Below are positions 59,557-64,000 of a stretch of DNA of 64,000 nt, piece after piece. The translations under genes were made by a program, and so were the position numbers. The stretch lies in contig FJUW01000024.1 of the NCBI GenBank assembly GCA_900074885.1, forward strand, positions 124,001 to 188,000, read 5' to 3'. The stretch's first letter is position 1. Every line of letters starts with the position of its first letter. A model generated the notes under the pieces. It did no database searches, was not told the DNA's origin, and saw only the letters and a list, made by a program, of their open reading frames with translations. Origin of the DNA: Rhynchosporium graminicola (lineage: Eukaryota > Ascomycota > Leotiomycetes > Helotiales > Ploettnerulaceae).

Positions 59557-62210
59557 TTTGAAAGATTTCGACGTCGTCACATAGCGCAGAAGGACGAAGG
59601 AATACCAAGAGACTTATATTATATCATTATGAGATGATTTGTAGTTGATTTTCAGGGCAGGACATTAGTATTTGCCCAATTTGTCATGCCGTTATACTAG
59701 TTCCATCGGAATGTCACTGCTATTTTCGCTAGCTTGGTTTCAAAACAAAGCAAAGCCTCCACGGACTTTTCAAATATGGGTAATCCCCGACTCTCTATTT
59801 CGGAACTCTGGCTTGGTACAACCATTAATCATTCACTTGTAGCTGCATTCGGACAGAGCTGGAGAAGTTCGTAGATACTTGCGTACTTCAAATACCGATC
59901 TCAGCGATTTCGGAACCTCTCGCATCTACATTTGTGAACTCTGATTTCCCGACCTCATCATCCGCCTCTTTCTGGTTCATATATTCAAGTGAGTTATTGT
60001 ACTAACTCACAATGACCTTCAAATTGACACCCTCACTCTAGAAACCAGTTAGAGTGGGAAGGTGCAACTGAGAGGAGCTCAAATATATTTAGTGAAAGCC
60101 AAAGCTTATTCTCTAACCAGCAAGCTTTGCTCCTCCAATTATTTACCTACGCATTCACTCGCATTGACCATGCGGGAAGTATATACAAAGCGAGCGCCCA
60201 GTGGCAAGTGACATGCATTACTAAAATTAGCTCCCGCTATCAACTAGAGAATGATCTGACCCCAGCATTCCTAATAATTTGAAGATACTCAATCAGAGTC
60301 TACCAAAGACATCTTTCTAGCTCCGGCTACGTATCTGCTACCCAGTGTAACATGGTCTGTGTCCAGGCTAGAGTATCCACACATGTCACTCAGGATGGAT
60401 GGGAGGGTTCATATCCCCAGATTCCGCTAGTACGTATCGTGGCAGTGTTTTGCGGAGGAAATCCGACGATCCGATGTCTGAAGCACAAATGACGTCTGCC
60501 TCCCTTTCAGACTTCGATTTGCTGAGGGAATATGACCGAGGGAGTGTTTCGAGTAACATCAAACATAACCTACGTCTTTGTTTCTTGTCAGTGCAAGCTT
60601 AGCTTCTGCAGGCCTTCCTTACATCAAAGTTCCTCAAGTTTTATGCTTGTGGTCATTGAGCAGCATGTCGTCGATTTGCTGAATGGATTCATCCCTCTTA
60701 GCGAGAGTTTGATTACCACTATCAACCTCTCTGTTTTGAGGAAGGTAGCTTCTTCGTTCGCAAAGGCCCTCAAACAGGCACTCTGGGAACCGGATGAGAA
60801 CAGATGTATCTGCCAGATCGGTCACGCGAAGTTAAGATCATGTGTGAAGATTCAATAATGGCCAACCTCCAGCTCGGGAAATGCCTTCGCACTGAACTCT
60901 GCCGCTTGGTGTGATTTTTTAAAACATCTTCATTACCCGCCGCCGCTACTTGTGTCAAGGCTGGCTCAAAGAAAACGTTCGTACGTGACGAGAAGGGCGA
61001 TGTATATGATCCAGGGAAGAAATACTGACTATATCCCACACAATGTGCTCTCTGTCATAACTTTGGGATTCGGCTACGAATCGCGCGGAATGTAGCTACA
61101 ATACAGCGAAGAGGAAGGGCGGAGTGGGGGAAAATCTAACCACGGTTTGCAAATGCAAGGAGAACTATAGACAAGTTGAACAACAGTGTCTTCAAACGAA
61201 GTGATTGATGTGGTGCATCTTTGTTCAAGGGGACCTGTGCGCCGATCGGAATCTGGACTCACTTGTCAAAGACACTATTGACCTCATTTCATGTATTCGA
61301 GCGAGAAGTATGTTGCACTGAATTTGCGAGCCCTTCCCGAAGAGAATGGTTTTCTTAAAGGAAGTATCTTATGAATAAATTATGGAGTGGCATACCACTC
61401 TCCAACCCCTGGAGCATACCACGAGTCTCGATTTCCTTTGAAAGAGGAGTGCTCTGAGAAACCTTTTGCATGCCTGGCTGCTCGAGATACTGCCTGAGTG
61501 GCACGACTGGCCGCATGTGACGACGACTGAAAAATATGTGTTTACGCGTGATCGAAACGTGACCCATTCTGATAACGCGGCTAGCCGTAGTCCAGAAACT
61601 GGATAGGCTCGATTTCACGTATACCAAGGTGTGCAAAAACATAAAGCCGTAGCTAATGCAGGATGTTTCACATCCTGGGGGAAGTGTTAGGTTTGGGTAA
61701 AACTCGCACTAAGGCAGTATGTGTTGGCAGGAGAGGACAAAGCAAAAGGCGACACAACGTCTCAGCCCACTCAGGAACACGATATATCCTTGGGCTCGAC
61801 GATGTTGATTTGTCGACGCGACTGTTTGGGGGGCCACCAGCGCATCATCTGCAATCCGTTGTCTATACATCCTCCGGAGAAAGGGGAGAGCTATGAGCAC
61901 TAAAGTCAATTGTGTCCTTCTTCAGCTGAAATATTTGCTGAAGAACGGGAGAGAACATGCTCCAATCGACGAGTGATTGCCACTGGCCTCTTCAGCATGC
62001 TTTTCGGCGGTCTATGGAATGTTCAGCTTTGTTTGCTCCATTCCATTCATCATGTAATGTTGTGCTCCCTGATCGGTCTTTGCCAGCGAGTCGTGTCGTT
62101 CATCTGGACTCGAGTCTCAAGTAGTACCAATCCCTGACCCAGCTACACTACACTAGCAACGGCTTGCTTCCAGCGCTTCTATCGTATCGACCTGGTCTGG
62201 GTTACGAAGC

Positions 62211-62252
62211 CAGATCAGATCAGATCAGATCAGATCAGATCAGATCAGATCA
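62211..62252. repeat. (GATCA)n microsatellite
   Basis: About eight units of the pentamer AGATC in tandem. Confidence 0.95.
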
Positions 62253-62639
62253 ACTCAACTCGGGGCAAGCTAAAATTCAAACTTCCCGTCGTGTCCAGCC
62301 AACGAGGCCACAGCCACGCGAGAAGCTTGTATGTCCCCAAAGCTAGCTAGCTGCATGACATCTGGAGCGCCGGATCTGTGAGAGGCTGAATGAAGCCATA
62401 CTCGAGTCGTCTCTGGCCAGTAGTTCCTGACACCTTTGACACCTCACGCAGCACTCCTGCACCTGAGCTAGAGGGGGACGAGGAGGATGATGAGCATAAT
62501 GGACTCCGTATAGGCGCATGGGCGGGCTCGTCTCCGACCATGACTCTGGACTGTCTGCTGGTCTCGATGCCATCCCTGCGAATAGTCTTGGGGATGAGTT
62601 GGCTGCGCTGGCCGAGATGATATGATTGGCACATCATCT

Positions 62640-63080
62640 TTTGAGCTGGCTGGCTGGCTGGCTGGCTAGCTGGGCCGGGGCTGGGCTGGGGTTGATGGAC
62701 TGATGGATGGATGGATGGTGCGTGCTGCTGCCAACAAATCCGCGCTACTGTGCTCAGCACTGCGCTGGGGGAAGAGGGCAGTGAATATTATAATAAGGTA
62801 TCGTTGTTGTTGTTGTTGTTTGACTTCGCTGGAGTTTCTGTTTCCTTCCCTTCCCCCAGGATTTTGCGACAGAAGATTAAGAGTCCCATATACTACTGTC
62901 AACAATTACTGTGTTGAAGTGCAGTTCATCTCTCATCTATTGTCCCTCGTCCCTCGTCTCTCGTCCCTCGTCTCTCGTCTCTTACTGCCGATGTTATTGT
63001 TGTTGTTTGCCCAGTCCAGCCCAGCCCAGCGAGCCGTCCCGTCTTTCCTTATCTGCTAGCTAGCCAGCATCCAGCATCCA
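62640..63080. repeat. cluster of simple repeats upstream of the edge gene
   Basis: (GCTG)n at about 62645-62670, (GGAT)n at about 62700-62718, (TTG)n at about 62805-62820, CCTCGTC units at about 62942-62980, and CCAGCC/CATCCAG units at about 63010-63085. Common in long fungal 5' regions. Confidence 0.7.
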
Positions 63081-63335
63081 GCTCCAGCATTCAGCCCCGC
63101 GCCAGGTCGGTCTCAGGACCAAAGAATTAAAGAGAGGAGCTTCCTCTTACTACCACGACCCAGATCTCGATCGGTTCGCGACGACGACGCTATTGGCAAC
63201 TAATAAAATAGCAAACCTACTTGGCCCTCCGAAAGTAATAATTCAGCCCCTACCCCTCCTAGCTGTCGCGCACTCGACTGGCATCTCGACGCTGGAAAGC
63301 TCGAGGTCGCAAACAGGCCATTGCCAGATGGAGTC

Positions 63336-64000
63336 ATGATACAAATGCAGAGATCCCTCTCCCTTCCTGGGCCCGCGCACGCTTCTCCTCGTATGTTTGT
63401 TTGCTGTCCCCGACATGCGGCGGAAATTCAATGGAAAGCCTTTTGCTGACGTCGTTTGCGTACAGCGGTTTCTCCTACCATTACACAGCTCTCATCGCGA
63501 AGTCCAACCCCATCCCCGTCCGAAACCACGACAGTACCTCCCAGACTACACCGATACCAATCAAGAAGTCCCCATAGACCTCCGACTTCGTATAAAGATC
63601 CTATAGACAGAGAAAGAACTCGGAGTTCCACCAGACGGTCCTCCCCGTCCCCTGCGTCTCGTAGGAAAGATGCGCCAACTTCGTCAACGGAAGCTCCGTC
63701 CACTCCTGTCAAGCTGCCACAGCTGCCATTACTCCAAGATGTCTCCCAATATCTAAATCCACAATTGAACGCAGTATCTGCTGCCACTGCTACGACGACC
63801 TTGGAAGAACTGGCACATTTAGTCCGACTTTCCACATATCAGGAAAGGAAGAGAACCCACTCTCGCATTCGGTTGCAGAGGTCTCTAGTTTCTACAGCTC
63901 TATCTGCTCGTCTGGCACGATGTGGAGAGTTAGCTCATCGAACTTTGGTTGACAATTTTAGGTCTGATGAGAAGAAACATTTCGCAAGTCTTCATAATGC
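63336..64000 (+). CDS. 5' part of an unrecognised gene (runs off the window)
   Basis: Exon 1 63336-63390 (MIQMQRSLSLPGPAHASP), intron GTATGT...GCTGAC...TACAG (63391-63465), exon 2 from 63466 open to the window end; phase is kept. About 196 codons are visible. The N-terminal ~100 residues are Ser/Pro/Arg-rich and probably disordered (RSPTPSPSE, RSSTRRSSPSPASRRKD). An ordered, helical part begins near KLPQLPLLQDVSQYLNPQLN and continues TLEELAHLVRLSTYQERKRT. I do not recognise the family. The protein-like second part and the clean intron support a real gene. Incomplete at the 3' side. Confidence 0.6.

Larger units (their letters stand above)
59557..63335. other. long gene-poor region with microsatellites
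   Basis: Nearly 3.8 kb without a supported gene. It includes the MFS promoter and, near its right end, the probable promoter of the edge gene with GCTG, GGAT, TTG and CTCGTC simple repeats (about 62640-63080). The short ORFs (60399-60858, 61663-62137) show no domains. Confidence 0.4.

Noticed and set aside
62211..62252. CRISPR-like tandem pattern
   Set aside because: Pentamer microsatellite without spacers, in a fungal genome.
62347..62760. 137-codon minus-strand ORF with QPASQPAQ
   Set aside because: Produced by the (GCTG)n repeat and lying in the probable promoter of the edge gene.

Overview
The window looks like a piece of a filamentous ascomycete chromosome (Pezizomycotina; a leotiomycete such as a Helotiales species is my best guess, not proven). 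The conserved genes have short GT-AG introns of about 47-60 nt with CTAAC/CTGAC-like branch points. Two large blocks are extremely TpA-rich, full of TAG/TAA stops and almost without long ORFs, which is the mark of repeat-induced point mutation (RIP) acting on transposons.

Layout. (1) About 1-14450 is a RIP-degraded transposon block. It holds the gag end of a minus-strand Ty3/gypsy element and then a plus-strand Ty1/copia element. The copia element was split by a complete chromodomain Ty3/gypsy element (A, 2996-9559, TSD GTCAC) and by a 1.3-kb non-autonomous LTR element (E, 12165-13464, TSD ATAAG). (2) 14683-28627 is a gene-rich island: pwp2 (minus), a Cdc12/AspC-type septin (plus), a mitochondrial PDK/BCKDK-type kinase (minus), an SFH5-type CRAL-TRIO protein (plus) and a USP7/Ubp15-type deubiquitinase (plus). 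I resolved the exons of all five by reading splice sites and checking phase; they give proteins of 885, 385, 492, 364 and 1235 aa. (3) 28628-33148 is gene-poor and contains one decayed gene on the minus strand. (4) 33151-50455 is a 17.3-kb nest: a Fot1/pogo-type DNA transposon (82-bp TIRs, TA target) carries gypsy element B (34042-48635, TSD CTAAT), which carries gypsy element C (36385-44384, TSD CTATT). A solo C-type LTR (48904-49171, TSD TAAAG) sits in the transposase. A 26-N gap at 40013 is flanked by a 196-bp duplication and looks like an assembly artefact. (5) 50456-64000 is mostly unique sequence: a 121-aa cysteine-containing small secreted protein 0.6 kb from the transposon edge, two low-confidence hypothetical genes, a DHA1-type MFS transporter, several microsatellites, and the 5' end of an unrecognised gene running off the window.

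How it fits together. The conserved genes are housekeeping functions (90S pre-ribosome, septin ring, control of mitochondrial dehydrogenases, lipid/haem transfer, deubiquitination) arranged as two divergent pairs (pwp2/septin, kinase/sfh5), one convergent pair (septin/kinase) and one tandem pair (sfh5/ubp15). They show no common pathway. The more original material is in the repeats: LTR families that share termini and U5 sequence, a chimeric non-autonomous element, and a hairpin just before the polypurine tract whose stem differs in sequence between families but stays paired.
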